Assembly: GCF_014750655.1 (NCBI RefSeq)
Contig: NZ_JABBXD010000013.1
Location: forward strand, 26,306 to 90,305
Direction of reading: 5' to 3'
Source of the DNA: Salinimonas profundi
GTDB taxonomy: Bacteria; Pseudomonadota; Gammaproteobacteria; Enterobacterales; Alteromonadaceae
Length of the DNA: 64,000 nt
Each line of letters starts with the position of its first letter. The stretch's first letter is position 1. Below, in pieces: positions 1-9,206 of the stretch. The position numbers and the translations under genes are program-made. The notes below the pieces were generated by a model. The model was not told the origin of the DNA, did no database searches, and worked only from the letters and a program-made list of their open reading frames with translations.

Positions 1-2
1 TT

Positions 3-299
3 GCCGGGTGGGCCGTATCCGCTGGTTGGGGCTTTTTAATTGCCCGCGAACATGTTGAAATCCTCAACGCCAAAAACCCGTTTTTCGCTACATGCGAAAT
101 CGTACCCAATTTCCCCGCCTTTATGCCGCTGCACGAGTGGCTGCCGGCAATCTTCGCGGCCAAAGGAGACTGCACCGAAAACAGTTGGCAATTCATGTCG
201 ATGGGGATGGCCGATTGGATGTCAGTAATCTTCGCAGCCTATTTTGTCGTATTCGTTATAGTCTTTGTATGTCGGATAGTGGATAAAAAACGCATTTGA
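3..299 (+). CDS. dsbB: Disulfide bond formation protein DsbB, C-terminal part
   Basis: The frame is open from the first complete codon to TGA at 297-299; the 5' part lies outside the window. About 98 residues are visible. They include FFATCEIVPNF and, further on, GDCTENSWQF, the two single cysteines that match the second periplasmic cysteine pair of DsbB (Cys104 and Cys130 in E. coli), with the family motif LHEWLPAIF between them, followed by the last membrane segment and a basic tail. DsbB is an inner-membrane quinone reductase that re-oxidises DsbA. The stop overlaps the TTG start of the next gene. Truncation is due only to the window edge. Confidence 0.93.
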   Translation, partial: AGWAVSAGWGFLIAREHVEILNAKNPFFATCEIVPNFPAFMPLHEWLPAIFAAKGDCTENSWQFMSMGMADWMSVIFAAYFVVFVIVFVCRIVDKKRI

Positions 300-847
300 G
301 CGATCTGATTACTTTACCCTCTCGCTTACCAGTAGCGCCCAGTGATTACGGTGACATTACCGTTGCCCGGCTGGGCCTTAAACATCTCGATAGCCTCTGT
401 GAAGCGTGCAGAGCATCCGCCAGCCATGTGCGTCCATGGCTGGGCAATTCGTTGTGCCCTATCACGCCTACCGCGACCCGTCAGTGTATTGATGAGATGG
501 AAAAAAAGCGCGCTTCAGGGTATGGCATTACCTACCTGCTGATGAGCGATGCTATTTGCTTAGGCATGGGCATCATTAATTACATCCATCCTTTGCATGC
601 CACGGCAAACCTGGGGTACTGGATCAGACCAGAAGCCTGCGGCCACGGACTGGCTGTAAACCTTTGCCAGAGCCTGGCTAAGCTGGCGTTCTCACAAATT
701 AGTTTGCAGCGGCTAGAATTGTTTGTTGAGCCTGGCAATAAAGCCAGTATGCGAGTGGCCGATAAGTTGGGAGCACAACGAGAAGGATTGTGCAGAAAGC
801 GAGTATTCGGTCGTGACGCTTATCTATACGCGTTACTTGCCGATTAA
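296..847 (+). CDS. GNAT-family N-acetyltransferase, RimJ/RimL type
   Basis: 183 residues, read from TTG at 296, which overlaps the dsbB stop by four bases (TTGA) and suggests translational coupling. The order of segments fits the RimJ/RimL-like acetyltransferase fold: an N-terminal strand with LTPTATRQ-like helix, the central strand CLGMGIINYI, the motif LGYWIRPEACGHGLA that forms the acetyl-CoA pyrophosphate loop region, and the C-terminal LELFVEPGNKASMRVADKLG. Family members acetylate ribosomal protein N-termini or small amines; the substrate here cannot be read from sequence. Confidence 0.88.
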   Translation: MSDLITLPSRLPVAPSDYGDITVARLGLKHLDSLCEACRASASHVRPWLGNSLCPITPTATRQCIDEMEKKRASGYGITYLLMSDAICLGMGIINYIHPLHATANLGYWIRPEACGHGLAVNLCQSLAKLAFSQISLQRLELFVEPGNKASMRVADKLGAQREGLCRKRVFGRDAYLYALLAD

Positions 848-855
848 AAGTGACA

Positions 856-876
856 AGCCCGGCGTCATGCCGGACT
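856..876 (-). terminator. Hairpin at the end of the ycgN operon
   Basis: An 8-bp stem (856-863 with 869-876) with a 5-base loop lies between the converging GNAT and ycgN genes. One pair is G-U only when read on the minus strand, which fits termination of the minus-strand operon. The following tract is only T-rich (CACTTTT), so termination may be weak. Confidence 0.4.
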
Positions 877-1369
877 AATCCAGATCTTCAACCGGCCAGA
901 TAGCGATATAGTCTTCAAACGCTTCCAATTCGACATCATTTTCAAATACCGTTTTTCCCCTGACTGACATGCCCTTTTGATGCATCACAGACTTTTTGCC
1001 GTTGTTGAGCAACGGGTGCCATGATGGCAGCCCCCGTCCCTCGTAAAGGCGGCGGTAACTACAGCTTGGCGGCATGAAGAAAATATCTTTCAGATTCTCT
1101 TTTGTCAGCTTCACACAATCCGGGACTAGCTCTGTACGACGTTCGTACTGACTACAGCTGCATGTTTTTGTGTTGAGCAATGTGCACACGATGTTGGTAT
1201 AGTGAATTTCTTCTTCAGGATGGGCCTCATCAGTACTAATTTGTGCTTCGGCGTCATCATCCTCAATAAACTTGTGCAAACAGCACTTTGCACAACCATC
1301 ACACAGCGACTCCCACTCCTTATCGCTCATTTCATCCAGTGTTTTGGTTTCCCAGAAATTCTCACTCAT
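875..1369 (-). CDS. ycgN: YcgN-family cysteine-cluster protein (UPF0260)
   Basis: 164 residues. The N-terminus carries the family signature WETKTLDEMSDKEWESLCDG followed by CAKCCLHKF, a Cys-rich cluster that may bind a metal or iron-sulfur centre, and further cysteines in NTKTCSCSQYERR. Function of the family is not established. The start overlaps the stop of the upstream hydrolase gene by four bases, so the two are co-transcribed. In E. coli ycgL, ycgM and ycgN are also neighbours, which supports the assignment. Confidence 0.92.
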   Translation of the reverse strand: MSENFWETKTLDEMSDKEWESLCDGCAKCCLHKFIEDDDAEAQISTDEAHPEEEIHYTNIVCTLLNTKTCSCSQYERRTELVPDCVKLTKENLKDIFFMPPSCSYRRLYEGRGLPSWHPLLNNGKKSVMHQKGMSVRGKTVFENDVELEAFEDYIAIWPVEDLD

Positions 1370-2031
1370 ACCGTTACAACATTTGTCTGAATTGAAAAAT
1401 GGCCATCCAGGACGGCCTCAATACTATCACCGTGCGTCAGCGCTCCTACGCCACTTGGCGTACCGGTAAGAACGATATCGCCACATTCCAGCGTAAATGC
1501 CTCAGAGATTTCCGCCAGTAGTGCGCAGATGAGGCGCATCATATCTTTCGAATGCCCCTGCTGTCGAATGTCATTATTCACCCGCAATGAAAACCGGATA
1601 TCCTGAAAATCAGCAACCTGTGATGCAGGCACAAAGCCTGAAACCGGGCAGCTTGCATCAAAAGCTTTCGCCCGCTCCCACGGCTGGCCTTGTTCTTTTA
1701 ATGTTTGTTGAACATCGCGAAGCGTAAGGTCAAGCCCGAGCCCCACGCCCCATATCGCGGCTTCGGCGGTGTCTTCATCAGCGTTACATAAACGATCCTT
1801 TATCAGTACCGCAATTTCTATCTCGTTATGACACGCCCCCTTATCCGCAGGGATCTTCACAGGATGATGCATGTGCGTTAACGCTGTCACCGGCTTCATA
1901 AAAAGCAGAGCCTGTTCGCTCACCTGCGCATGCATTTCTTTAATGTGATCAAGATAATTACGACCTACGCAAACGACTTTTCCTACAGGAAGGTCAATAG
2001 GTAGCTCAAGATTGTCCAGATGGCGGTACAT
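1366..2031 (-). CDS. Fumarylacetoacetate hydrolase-fold protein, YcgM-like
   Basis: 221 residues, the usual length for single-domain FAH-fold enzymes. Visible motifs are GKVVCVGRNYLDH near the N-terminus, the metal-binding acidic residues in HNEIEIAVLI, the central GLGLDLTLRDVQ, and the C-terminal GDIVLTGTPSGVG. Members hydrolyse or decarboxylate 2-oxo acids such as acylpyruvates using a divalent metal. The gene sits between the MltB-like gene and ycgN in the same order as E. coli ycgM. Exact substrate is unknown. Confidence 0.9.
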   Translation of the reverse strand: MYRHLDNLELPIDLPVGKVVCVGRNYLDHIKEMHAQVSEQALLFMKPVTALTHMHHPVKIPADKGACHNEIEIAVLIKDRLCNADEDTAEAAIWGVGLGLDLTLRDVQQTLKEQGQPWERAKAFDASCPVSGFVPASQVADFQDIRFSLRVNNDIRQQGHSKDMMRLICALLAEISEAFTLECGDIVLTGTPSGVGALTHGDSIEAVLDGHFSIQTNVVTV

Positions 2032-2032
2032 A

Positions 2033-3022
2033 TCAGTGTCCTTTTTTTATCCGATCTGAAAGGTAACCAACCGAAACGCCGAAGTACTGTGACCGGTTCC
2101 ATTTCATGAGTGTATGAAAGTTAGTATAGACAAGATAAATACGCCCTTCGAGACCGTCAGGCTTAATCAGGGATGCCTTAACAGGGGCATCAGGCAATGC
2201 AGAGCCATCGTACTTACGCACCCCCTTCGCCTGCCACCATGATAACGGCCTGAACGTATCCAGCCCGGCATCCTGCCCGCGATAACCCTGATGCAAGGTG
2301 ACCTGCCTTCCCCACGTCACGTTATCACTCCACCCTTCCTGCTTAAGATAATTTGCAATGGAGGCAAACACATCTGCTTTTGACTGCCAGATATCTTTCT
2401 TTCCATCCTTGTCATAATCTACCGCATAGGTAAGAAATGAGGTTGGCATAAACTGACTCTGTCCCATCGCTCCCGCCCAGGAGCCGGAAAACTCACTACG
2501 TGTGATATGGCCTTCGGATAATATTTTAAGTGCTGCAAAAAATTGTTTTTTAAACAACGTTTCCCGGCGTCCCTCAAAGGCAAGTGAACTTAGCGCAGAC
2601 AACACATCATGATTACCCTGAATTTTGCCGAAATTAGACTCGTTGCCCCATAGCGCAATGATAAAGCGCGGTTGAACACCGTATTCCCGGCTTATTTTGC
2701 TCAGCAACGTCTGGTTTTCATTAAGAAGCGTTACAGCCTGGGCCACTTTCCAATCAGGTACACGGGTTGCCAGATAGGTATCCAGCGTGATTTTTTTCTC
2801 AGGTTGATTTTTATCGGCTTTGACTACAGTCGGGCGAAACGTGATGTCGTTAAACATGTCGTCAAGCCACGCTCGCTCGTAGCCCTTCGATACGGCTTCC
2901 TTTTTCAGCGCTTTTATATAGTATGAAAACGCGGCCTCGTCAGCGTCCGCATTTTTCCCATACGCTGAGATGCTTGAAAATAAGATATAAAGAAGAAAGA
3001 AAAACGGTGCTTTTTTTATCAA
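2033..3022 (-). CDS. Lytic murein transglycosylase, MltB-like
   Basis: 329 residues with an N-terminal hydrophobic signal sequence (about residues 1-22) and no lipobox, so the product is probably periplasmic rather than a lipoprotein. The catalytic glutamate is in [11 protein letters not shown] (Glu128), followed by [14 protein letters not shown] and the calcium-binding-like [11 protein letters not shown], all typical of the MltB/GH103 family. The enzyme cleaves peptidoglycan between MurNAc and GlcNAc with formation of 1,6-anhydro ends. No C-terminal peptidoglycan-binding domain is present. The start overlaps the ycgL stop by four bases. Confidence 0.92.
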   Translation of the reverse strand: MIKKAPFFFLLYILFSSISAYGKNADADEAAFSYYIKALKKEAVSKGYERAWLDDMFNDITFRPTVVKADKNQPEKKITLDTYLATRVPDWKVAQAVTLLNENQTLLSKISREYGVQPRFIIALWGNESNFGKIQGNHDVLSALSSLAFEGRRETLFKKQFFAALKILSEGHITRSEFSGSWAGAMGQSQFMPTSFLTYAVDYDKDGKKDIWQSKADVFASIANYLKQEGWSDNVTWGRQVTLHQGYRGQDAGLDTFRPLSWWQAKGVRKYDGSALPDAPVKASLIKPDGLEGRIYLVYTNFHTLMKWNRSQYFGVSVGYLSDRIKKGH

Positions 3023-3318
3023 AACTTTTTTGCCTCCTCACGCGGAGACAGGCCTTTGGCAATACGAAACTCCGCCAGCCAGTCTTCCTGCTTCGGCGGC
3101 ATCTGAAGATAATAGCCCTTTTCATTAAGCGCTTCTACCAATGCATCTTTGGCGATCGTTCCAATTTGCTCATGTTTATCCAACGCCAGCATCATGGCCA
3201 ATTCTGGCTTACCAAACTGTTCCATCAGTATTTCAGGCACCGCCTCAAAATTATCGCGGTTCTGAACGTACAGATACATTCCTTCTTTTTTCTTTGTTTT
3301 ATACACAGCACACAACAT
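3019..3318 (-). CDS. ycgL: YcgL domain protein
   Basis: 99 residues, the normal size of the YcgL family. The opening [18 protein letters not shown] and the segment [11 protein letters not shown] match the family. Function is unknown. It lies three bases after rnd and overlaps the transglycosylase gene, so it belongs to the rnd-ycgL-mltB-like-ycgM-ycgN transcription unit. Co-occurrence of ycgL with rnd is common in gammaproteobacteria. Confidence 0.9.
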   Translation of the reverse strand: MLCAVYKTKKKEGMYLYVQNRDNFEAVPEILMEQFGKPELAMMLALDKHEQIGTIAKDALVEALNEKGYYLQMPPKQEDWLAEFRIAKGLSPREEAKKF

Positions 3319-3321
3319 AGA

Positions 3322-4479
3322 TTACACCTCTTTTTCAGGGCCTATTACAGTCTCAATTGCGTTTTTAAATAAGGGAGCGCGCCAGCCAGTCAACAGATCA
3401 GGCGTTAACCCCTGAACCTGCATTTCATCCAAATCAAACCAGTACCATTTCAGCACCTGGTTAAGTTGTTTTTTGGAGGCAACAACTTCAACCGGCACCT
3501 GATATTGCTCGGCAATATCATTGGCAGCCGTTTTTAGTTCAGCCAGTGTTTTTTTGTAAGCGGGAAAATCGACTAACCGCTGGGCACGAGGCAAGTGCTT
3601 GTCCTGCGGCAGGTCATTATATTCATCTCTGGCGCGTTGCACGATATCAAGCAGCGTATCGCCGTAGCGGCGCATTGTCGGTGCAATCATGCCACAAACA
3701 CTGCTGAGCTCATGCCGGCTGTCAGGCAACCTTTGTGCAATTTCAAACATCAGCGACTCTTTAAGCACAAAGTTGAGTGCCAGATCTTTCTTTCTGGCCA
3801 TGCCGATACGCCATGCGGAAAGATGCTGCAGCACGGTGAGCTGCTCAATATTCAGTCGCCAGTTATTTTTAACCGGCAGATACGCAAATTCCGCCGGCAG
3901 GTTTGCCGCCTTTTTTGCTGCCAGTGTCGTCATCTCGTCGAACACCCAGTTCAACAGCCCTTTTTCAGTGATTTGCTTATTTAGGTTTTCGTAAACCGGT
4001 AGTAAATACAGCACATCATTCGCGGCATAATGTAACTGCTTCTCACTTAACGGACGCGCCAGCCAATCCGTTCTGGACTCCCCTTTATCCAGCTGAACAT
4101 TACTGAGCATTTCGACCAATCTTGCATAGCCAAGCGTCGGACCAATATTCAATACCGAAGCAGCAAACTGCGTATCAAAGACAGGTGAAGGAATGCAGTC
4201 AAACGCCGTAAGAAATGCCTCAAGATCTTCTGAACATGAATGTAGTACCTTCACCACATTGCTATTAAGCATGAGGGTAATGAACGGTTGCATATCCTCA
4301 ATTTGCAGCGGATCAATAAGCACCAACTGATCGCCATCATACAGCTGCAACAGGCCCAGCTGCGGAGTAAGCGTACGGGTTCGGACAAACTCGGTGTCCA
4401 GAGCAACAGCAGCATGGGTTTGCGCCTTGCGGCATACATTTTTTAACTGTTCGCTGGTTGTAATTAACTGATATTCCAT
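3322..4479 (-). CDS. rnd: Ribonuclease D
   Basis: 385 residues. The exonuclease domain (about 1-190) shows the DEDDy set: ALDTEFVRTRT (Asp and Glu of motif I), LHSCSEDLEAF (motif II region), and HYAANDVLYLLPVY (Asp and Tyr of motif III). An HRDC domain follows around residues 210-290. RNase D trims the 3' ends of tRNA precursors and other small RNAs. The gene starts the minus-strand operon and is separated from fadD by a strong terminator. Confidence 0.96.
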   Translation of the reverse strand: MEYQLITTSEQLKNVCRKAQTHAAVALDTEFVRTRTLTPQLGLLQLYDGDQLVLIDPLQIEDMQPFITLMLNSNVVKVLHSCSEDLEAFLTAFDCIPSPVFDTQFAASVLNIGPTLGYARLVEMLSNVQLDKGESRTDWLARPLSEKQLHYAANDVLYLLPVYENLNKQITEKGLLNWVFDEMTTLAAKKAANLPAEFAYLPVKNNWRLNIEQLTVLQHLSAWRIGMARKKDLALNFVLKESLMFEIAQRLPDSRHELSSVCGMIAPTMRRYGDTLLDIVQRARDEYNDLPQDKHLPRAQRLVDFPAYKKTLAELKTAANDIAEQYQVPVEVVASKKQLNQVLKWYWFDLDEMQVQGLTPDLLTGWRAPLFKNAIETVIGPEKEV

Positions 4480-4483
4480 AATC

Positions 4484-4512
4484 CAAAAAAACAGCCGGCA
4501 AATGCCGGCTGT
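4484..4512 (-). terminator. Rho-independent terminator of fadD
   Basis: A perfect 10-bp GC-rich stem (4491-4500 with 4503-4512) closed by two bases is followed on the minus strand by seven Ts. It lies between the fadD stop and the rnd start, so fadD transcription ends here and rnd needs its own promoter or read-through. Confidence 0.9.
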
Positions 4513-4558
4513 CCCTTAATTGTCTGTGCGCCAGATCATCCCGGCGTGAGATATGCTC

Positions 4559-6211
4559 TTAGTCACGCAACTCACGACGCAGAATTTTGCCGACATTGGT
4601 TTTCGGTAATTCTTCTTTGAAGACCACGCGCTTAGGTACTTTATAGCCGGTAAGGTGGTCACGGCAATGACTGATCACTTCTTCTTCAGTCAGAGAATCA
4701 TCATTTCTGACAACGAAAAGTTTTACCACCTCGCCACTGACTTCATGCTCCTCGCCAATTGCTGCGGCTTCCACGATTTTATCATGCATCGCCGCTACTT
4801 CCTCGATCTCGTTAGGAAACACATTGAAGCCTGATACCAGAATCATATCTTTTTTGCGGTCAACAATATAGAAGTAACCGTCTTCATCAACCTCTGCGAT
4901 ATCACCGGTGGCAAGCCAGCCATCCTTGAGGATCTCATCCGTTGCTTCTTCCCGGTTGAGATAACCACGCATCACTTGTGGGCCTTTCACCCACATTTCA
5001 CCCGGCTCGCCGGCATTCACTTCATTGCCGTCTTCATCCAGCAGCTTGATGTCGGTGGAAGGCACGGGCAATCCAATGCTGCCCTTGTATTCACTAATCT
5101 GCGGCGGCGTGACCGCCACCACCGGTGAGCATTCTGTTAACCCATAACCTTCAAGCAGCACCGTATTGGTAACTTTTTGCCACTTTTCAGCGACCGGACG
5201 CTGCACCGCCATACCGCCGCCCAGACCGAATTTGAAATTCGAGAAGTCCAGCTCACTGAATCCTGGGGTATTGAGTAGTCCGTTAAATAATGTATTGACA
5301 CCGGGTAATATCGCAAAAGGATGTTTACTGAGCTCTTTCACAAAGCCGTTCATATCTCTTGGATTGGTAATCAGCAAATTGGGACAGCCGTACTTTAAAA
5401 ACAGCAAGCCATTGGCCAGTAATGCAAAAATGTGATAAAGCGGAAGCGCTGTGACCACCAAATCTTTGCCTTTCTCAATCACCGTTTCCAGTATGCCCGA
5501 CACTTGCTCAAGGTTGGCAATCATATTACGGTGCGTCAGCATTGCGCCTTTTGAAACACCGGTTGTACCACCGGTATATTGTAAAAACGCGAGATCTTCA
5601 CCGGAGATATCAGGCCGAGTGAATGTGTTTTTCTCACCCGTCTTAAGGGCATCTTTAAACGGTGTGGCTTCAGGTAAACTGAAAGAGGGCACCATCTTTT
5701 TGACGTGCTTTACGGCAAAATTCACTATCCATCGCTTCGGTGCCGGTAACATGTCGCCCAGCGATGTCAGAAGGATGTGCTCTACCGGCGTATCCTTCAC
5801 CACTTTTTCAAGCGTGCAGGCAAAGTTCTCAACAATAACGATGGCTTTGGCATTTGAATCGGTTAGCTGGTGTTTAAGCTCACGAGCGGTATACAAGGGG
5901 TTAACGTTAACCACCACCATACCTGCACGCAAAATACCAAACATCGCGACAGGATATTGCAGCAAATTGGGCATCATAATCGCGACGGCATCGCCACGCG
6001 ATAAGCCACTGTTTTGCAGATAAGCTGCAAAATTTTTGGTTTGCTCATCAAGTTCGTTAAAACTCATCGAGTGGCCCATATTGATATAGGCCGTTTTATC
6101 ACCGAATTGCTTTACAGATTGTTCGAAAATGTCGACGACAGATGAATAGCGGTCCGGATCGATGTCTGCAGAGACCCGTGGGTCATAATGCTCAAGCCAG
6201 GTTTTCTCCAC
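4559..6211 (-). CDS. fadD: Long-chain fatty acid-CoA ligase FadD
   Basis: 550 residues, close to the 561 of E. coli FadD. The AMP-binding signature [16 protein letters not shown], the motif [12 protein letters not shown], the [11 protein letters not shown] and [19 protein letters not shown] segments and the C-terminal lysine region [12 protein letters not shown] are all present. The enzyme activates free fatty acids to acyl-CoA at the inner membrane for beta-oxidation and lipid synthesis. Next to rnd, as in E. coli. Confidence 0.96.
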   Translation of the reverse strand: MEKTWLEHYDPRVSADIDPDRYSSVVDIFEQSVKQFGDKTAYINMGHSMSFNELDEQTKNFAAYLQNSGLSRGDAVAIMMPNLLQYPVAMFGILRAGMVVVNVNPLYTARELKHQLTDSNAKAIVIVENFACTLEKVVKDTPVEHILLTSLGDMLPAPKRWIVNFAVKHVKKMVPSFSLPEATPFKDALKTGEKNTFTRPDISGEDLAFLQYTGGTTGVSKGAMLTHRNMIANLEQVSGILETVIEKGKDLVVTALPLYHIFALLANGLLFLKYGCPNLLITNPRDMNGFVKELSKHPFAILPGVNTLFNGLLNTPGFSELDFSNFKFGLGGGMAVQRPVAEKWQKVTNTVLLEGYGLTECSPVVAVTPPQISEYKGSIGLPVPSTDIKLLDEDGNEVNAGEPGEMWVKGPQVMRGYLNREEATDEILKDGWLATGDIAEVDEDGYFYIVDRKKDMILVSGFNVFPNEIEEVAAMHDKIVEAAAIGEEHEVSGEVVKLFVVRNDDSLTEEEVISHCRDHLTGYKVPKRVVFKEELPKTNVGKILRRELRD

Positions 6212-6333
6212 AAAACCTCCTACTTATTATTCTTTTACCTTCCGAGCAGGCTGAGTCGTTCAAACTGCACTCAACTGGTCAGATTACTTGCGCATATACT
6301 ATCGGAACCGAACGTAAAGATAAATGACCACGT

Positions 6334-7173
6334 TTACAATTGTTCAACAAAGTCACGGATTGCAGTGCCTACTTCCTCTGGCTTTTCCATGTGAATATGA
6401 TGACCGCCTACAAATTGTTCACATCTGGCATGACTGAACCAGCTTTTGCGGGATGCGAAGGCCTCTGATACCTTTTTGAAACTGTCAGAGGCGGCGAGGA
6501 AGAGTATCGGGCAACGAATGTTTTGCATCAATGCTTTAGCCTGCCCCTCGGTAAGGCGAATAGAAGAGCGGGTACGAAGCTTAGGGTCACTGGCCCAGAA
6601 ATAATGCCCGCCGGCATCCTGAGTCAGGTTACGCAATAAAATGGTGCGCGCGTTTTCTTCACTGATATCGGTAATTTCACACCGGGCTTTTACCGCTTGT
6701 TCCAGCTCTACCACCCGCAGTCGGTTGCGTGTTTTGCGCCAGCGACTTTCTACTGAGTCTCTGATTTGCTTTGCCGTTGTCTCTTCCGGTTCTGTCAGCG
6801 GGCCGCAGGCATCAATACTGACTACTCCTTTTACCTTTTCAGGGAAAACTGATGCATAAATGGTTGCAACAATACCGCCCAGTGAATGCCCTACCAGCGT
6901 GAATTCATCGATGCCCTGCTCCTGAACCAGCGCATGCAAATCCTGAACGTAATCCAGCAAATTATAGTGGGTACCATGAGGACGATGTGTTGAGTTACCG
7001 TGACCGGCAAAATCAAGCGCAATATAGTGATAATTGTGAAAAAAAGGCGCCAGACCTTGCATGCTCGCGGCATTATCAAGAAAGCCATGAAGCCCTATGA
7101 TAACCTCTCCGCTTCCCTGGTTGTCCAACGCTGTCATCGTTATTGGGCCGGCCTGAAACTCGGTTTGAAGCAT
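6334..7173 (-). CDS. Alpha/beta-fold hydrolase
   Basis: 279 residues, no signal peptide. Oxyanion loop GLHGFLDNAAS, nucleophile elbow LVGHSLGG with the serine, acid around CPILFLAASDS and catalytic histidine in VGGHHIHMEKPEEV give a complete triad. The overall arrangement resembles the short-chain esterase, MhpC-like hydrolases. Substrate cannot be told. Adjacent to fadD but with a 120-base gap, so co-regulation with fatty acid metabolism is only a possibility. Confidence 0.88.
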   Translation of the reverse strand: MLQTEFQAGPITMTALDNQGSGEVIIGLHGFLDNAASMQGLAPFFHNYHYIALDFAGHGNSTHRPHGTHYNLLDYVQDLHALVQEQGIDEFTLVGHSLGGIVATIYASVFPEKVKGVVSIDACGPLTEPEETTAKQIRDSVESRWRKTRNRLRVVELEQAVKARCEITDISEENARTILLRNLTQDAGGHYFWASDPKLRTRSSIRLTEGQAKALMQNIRCPILFLAASDSFKKVSEAFASRKSWFSHARCEQFVGGHHIHMEKPEEVGTAIRDFVEQL

Positions 7174-7260
7174 AACCTGTCCTGTTATTTAATCGGGATT
7201 TACAGGCAAAACGTTGCCGGTAGGCGGCAATAATGCACCGCCCAGTCGGCGTAGTATTGC

Positions 7261-8004
7261 CTAGTGTTTTTCGGTTGGCGCCCCGCCTTTTACTGGTCTT
7301 CTTGTGGGCAGCGCATCATTTTTGACCCGCTGAAGCTGACTGCCGCCGCGACTCACGCGGGGTTGCTGTTCAGAGGGCTGAGAAAGTGAGGGCCGAAAGC
7401 CTCTGGATTCAATTACACGCACCCGCGAGCTTGGCATGCCCCATCCGGGACCATAGCCCCAACCGGCACCATAACCCCAGCCGGCAAAGGGCGAGTAACG
7501 GTAGTAAAACGGCGAATACCAGCCTGTACCATAATGGAAATACAGTGGTGAAATATCGTAGGTCGTAACCTCTCGCCACAAGTGATAATTTTTGGCTTTA
7601 ATAAGCGGATAAGTATAAGGTTGCTCTCCCACCATACCGGCTACCGGTTCGGCGACCTCGCCAACAAACGTCACTGACCGCCCCTTCTCGAACATGATGG
7701 GATCGACGAATCCGTCAATCTGCACCTTAAAGCGACCCACCGTGTTATCAGACGTATTGGGACGTCCATAATGGTTCAACGGAAAGTGTACGATTTCGAC
7801 AAATGTCTGCTGCGGCTTGTTTTCAACCTCAACGATAACCCCGCCCCAGCGCGCAGGTCGCCCTACTGATGCAGCACTATTTGTTGCTGCCTGTTTATAA
7901 CCAACCAAAGCATTTTCGTTGGCAACATCAATATCATCAGGAACAATCGCGCACCCTGCTGATATACCGATAAGAAAAAGAACTGTGAATGCTCGAAGAA
8001 ACAT
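7261..8004 (-). CDS. Slp-family outer-membrane lipoprotein
   Basis: Start taken at the ATG at 8004 behind a GGGGTGG ribosome site rather than the upstream TTG. The first 18 residues form a lipoprotein signal ending in GISAGC, with Cys18 the predicted lipidated residue. The body contains RWGGVIVEVENKPQQTFVEI and FEKGRSVTFVGEVAE, typical of the Slp/YeaY family of starvation-induced outer-membrane lipoproteins. The C-terminal third is rich in Gly, Tyr and Trp then becomes basic and disordered. In E. coli yeaY lies next to tsaB, as here. Confidence 0.88.
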   Translation of the reverse strand: MFLRAFTVLFLIGISAGCAIVPDDIDVANENALVGYKQAATNSAASVGRPARWGGVIVEVENKPQQTFVEIVHFPLNHYGRPNTSDNTVGRFKVQIDGFVDPIMFEKGRSVTFVGEVAEPVAGMVGEQPYTYPLIKAKNYHLWREVTTYDISPLYFHYGTGWYSPFYYRYSPFAGWGYGAGWGYGPGWGMPSSRVRVIESRGFRPSLSQPSEQQPRVSRGGSQLQRVKNDALPTRRPVKGGAPTEKH

Positions 8005-8091
8005 AACCCACCCCAAACTAAAGCATAATATCCCTTACGATATTATCTTACTGGTGGATGAATGAAAGCTGAATAAAAAGAAGCTGCCTGT

Positions 8092-8397
8092 TCAGGCGTA
8101 AAGATCTACGCCCATCATATCGCGTATTGCGTCGCGTTTTTGCTCTCGCTCAAAGCTCATGTATGCGGTAACAGCGTGCTGCGCCTTCCCCTGAGGCTGG
8201 TCATAAATGGCCTCAGAGTGAAAACGATGGGCTTTGTTAAGGGTATCCTCGGTAGGCGCCATCCGAACAAACGCAGGCACTGAAGCTGGTTCAACCGTGT
8301 ATGGTTTTTTTCCTGTTTGCGCGTCAACCGGATCAGGTCTGACGGTACGAGACCGATCCTGTGGTTGAACTATCGAAAGCGAAGAATGAATTTCCAT
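8092..8397 (-). CDS. Conserved-looking hypothetical protein, 101 residues
   Basis: I do not recognise a named family. The protein has no membrane segment or signal, the N-terminal half is rich in Pro, Arg and Asp and probably disordered, and the C-terminal half is predicted helical (YMSFEREQKRDAIRDMMG then DLYA at the very end). It sits between tsaB and the Slp lipoprotein gene on the same strand, 114 bases after tsaB. Codon use looks like the neighbours, so I take it as a real gene. Confidence 0.6.
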   Translation of the reverse strand: MEIHSSLSIVQPQDRSRTVRPDPVDAQTGKKPYTVEPASVPAFVRMAPTEDTLNKAHRFHSEAIYDQPQGKAQHAVTAYMSFEREQKRDAIRDMMGVDLYA

Positions 8398-8511
8398 AAA
8401 GTACGAGGTACGTCAGCCAGCCTTTAATCTGCAACAGCACGCCATCATTTCGATACTATGCGCGCCACAATCCAATATTAAACACTAAAATTTTGCAAAA
8501 AATGTGCCTTA

Positions 8512-9195
8512 TTATTCACGGCCCGGCAGTTTTTTCCAGGTCACTTTGTCGCGAAGATAAACCGGCATTACCGACATTGCATCCTGTGTATTACCAGCGG
8601 CGAATTCAGGGGCAGCCAGCTGCAGCATAAAACGAGCATGGGGATAAAGGATGTCTGTTTTTACAGCCTGATGGTCGTTACCCTGCAGTGCTTCATAAGC
8701 CTGCCAGCCGGTACCGACTGCATGAAAGGCGCTTTCAGGCAGCATTGAAGCGGCGATATCAGGTGCACATACCTGCTCACCGCCCACACCAACAGCCAGA
8801 CCGTCTTTTGCAGCAAACTGAGCAAAATAAACTTCGCTCATGCGCGCATCAATGGCACTGACCATTGTATGTGCATTTTCGGTGTTGATGGCTTGCTGCG
8901 CCATCGCCGCCAGTGTGCTGATTCCCACCACGGGCAACTGTGCGCCAAACGCCAGTCCCTGTACCATGCCGGTGGCAATTCTCACACCGGTAAAGCTACC
9001 GGGACCACGTCCGAACACAAGACCATCCAGTTGTTGCAGGGTTAAACCTGCTTCACTCATCACCTCATCAACTAAAGGCAGCAGCTTCTGGCTATGTTGT
9101 TGGGGGCAGACTTCAAAACGGTCGATGATGTCGTTATTGTATTGTACCGCAACCGACAAAGCTTCTGTGGCGGCATCTATGGCGAGTAATTTCAT
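8512..9195 (-). CDS. tsaB: tRNA threonylcarbamoyladenosine synthesis protein TsaB
   Basis: 227 residues from ATG at 9195 (MKLLAIDAATEALSVAV); an in-frame GTG three codons upstream is less likely. The ASKHA-fold N-terminal phosphate motif and the segment VFGRGPGSFTGVRIATGMVQ are diagnostic for TsaB. TsaB partners with TsaD and TsaE to make the t6A modification at position 37 of ANN-decoding tRNAs; it is a scaffold that lacks its own activity. The gene starts 11 bases after the yoaA stop, indicating one operon. Confidence 0.95.
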   Translation of the reverse strand: MKLLAIDAATEALSVAVQYNNDIIDRFEVCPQQHSQKLLPLVDEVMSEAGLTLQQLDGLVFGRGPGSFTGVRIATGMVQGLAFGAQLPVVGISTLAAMAQQAINTENAHTMVSAIDARMSEVYFAQFAAKDGLAVGVGGEQVCAPDIAASMLPESAFHAVGTGWQAYEALQGNDHQAVKTDILYPHARFMLQLAAPEFAAGNTQDAMSVMPVYLRDKVTWKKLPGRE

Positions 9196-9206
9196 TACAG
9201 TCACTT

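Noticed and set aside
2923..3372. 149-codon plus-strand frame opposite ycgL and the MltB-like gene
   Set aside because: Fully antisense to two clear genes, basic and low-complexity; a shadow frame.
5451..6023. 190-codon plus-strand frame opposite fadD
   Set aside because: Lies wholly antisense to a canonical FadD sequence and shows no family motif.
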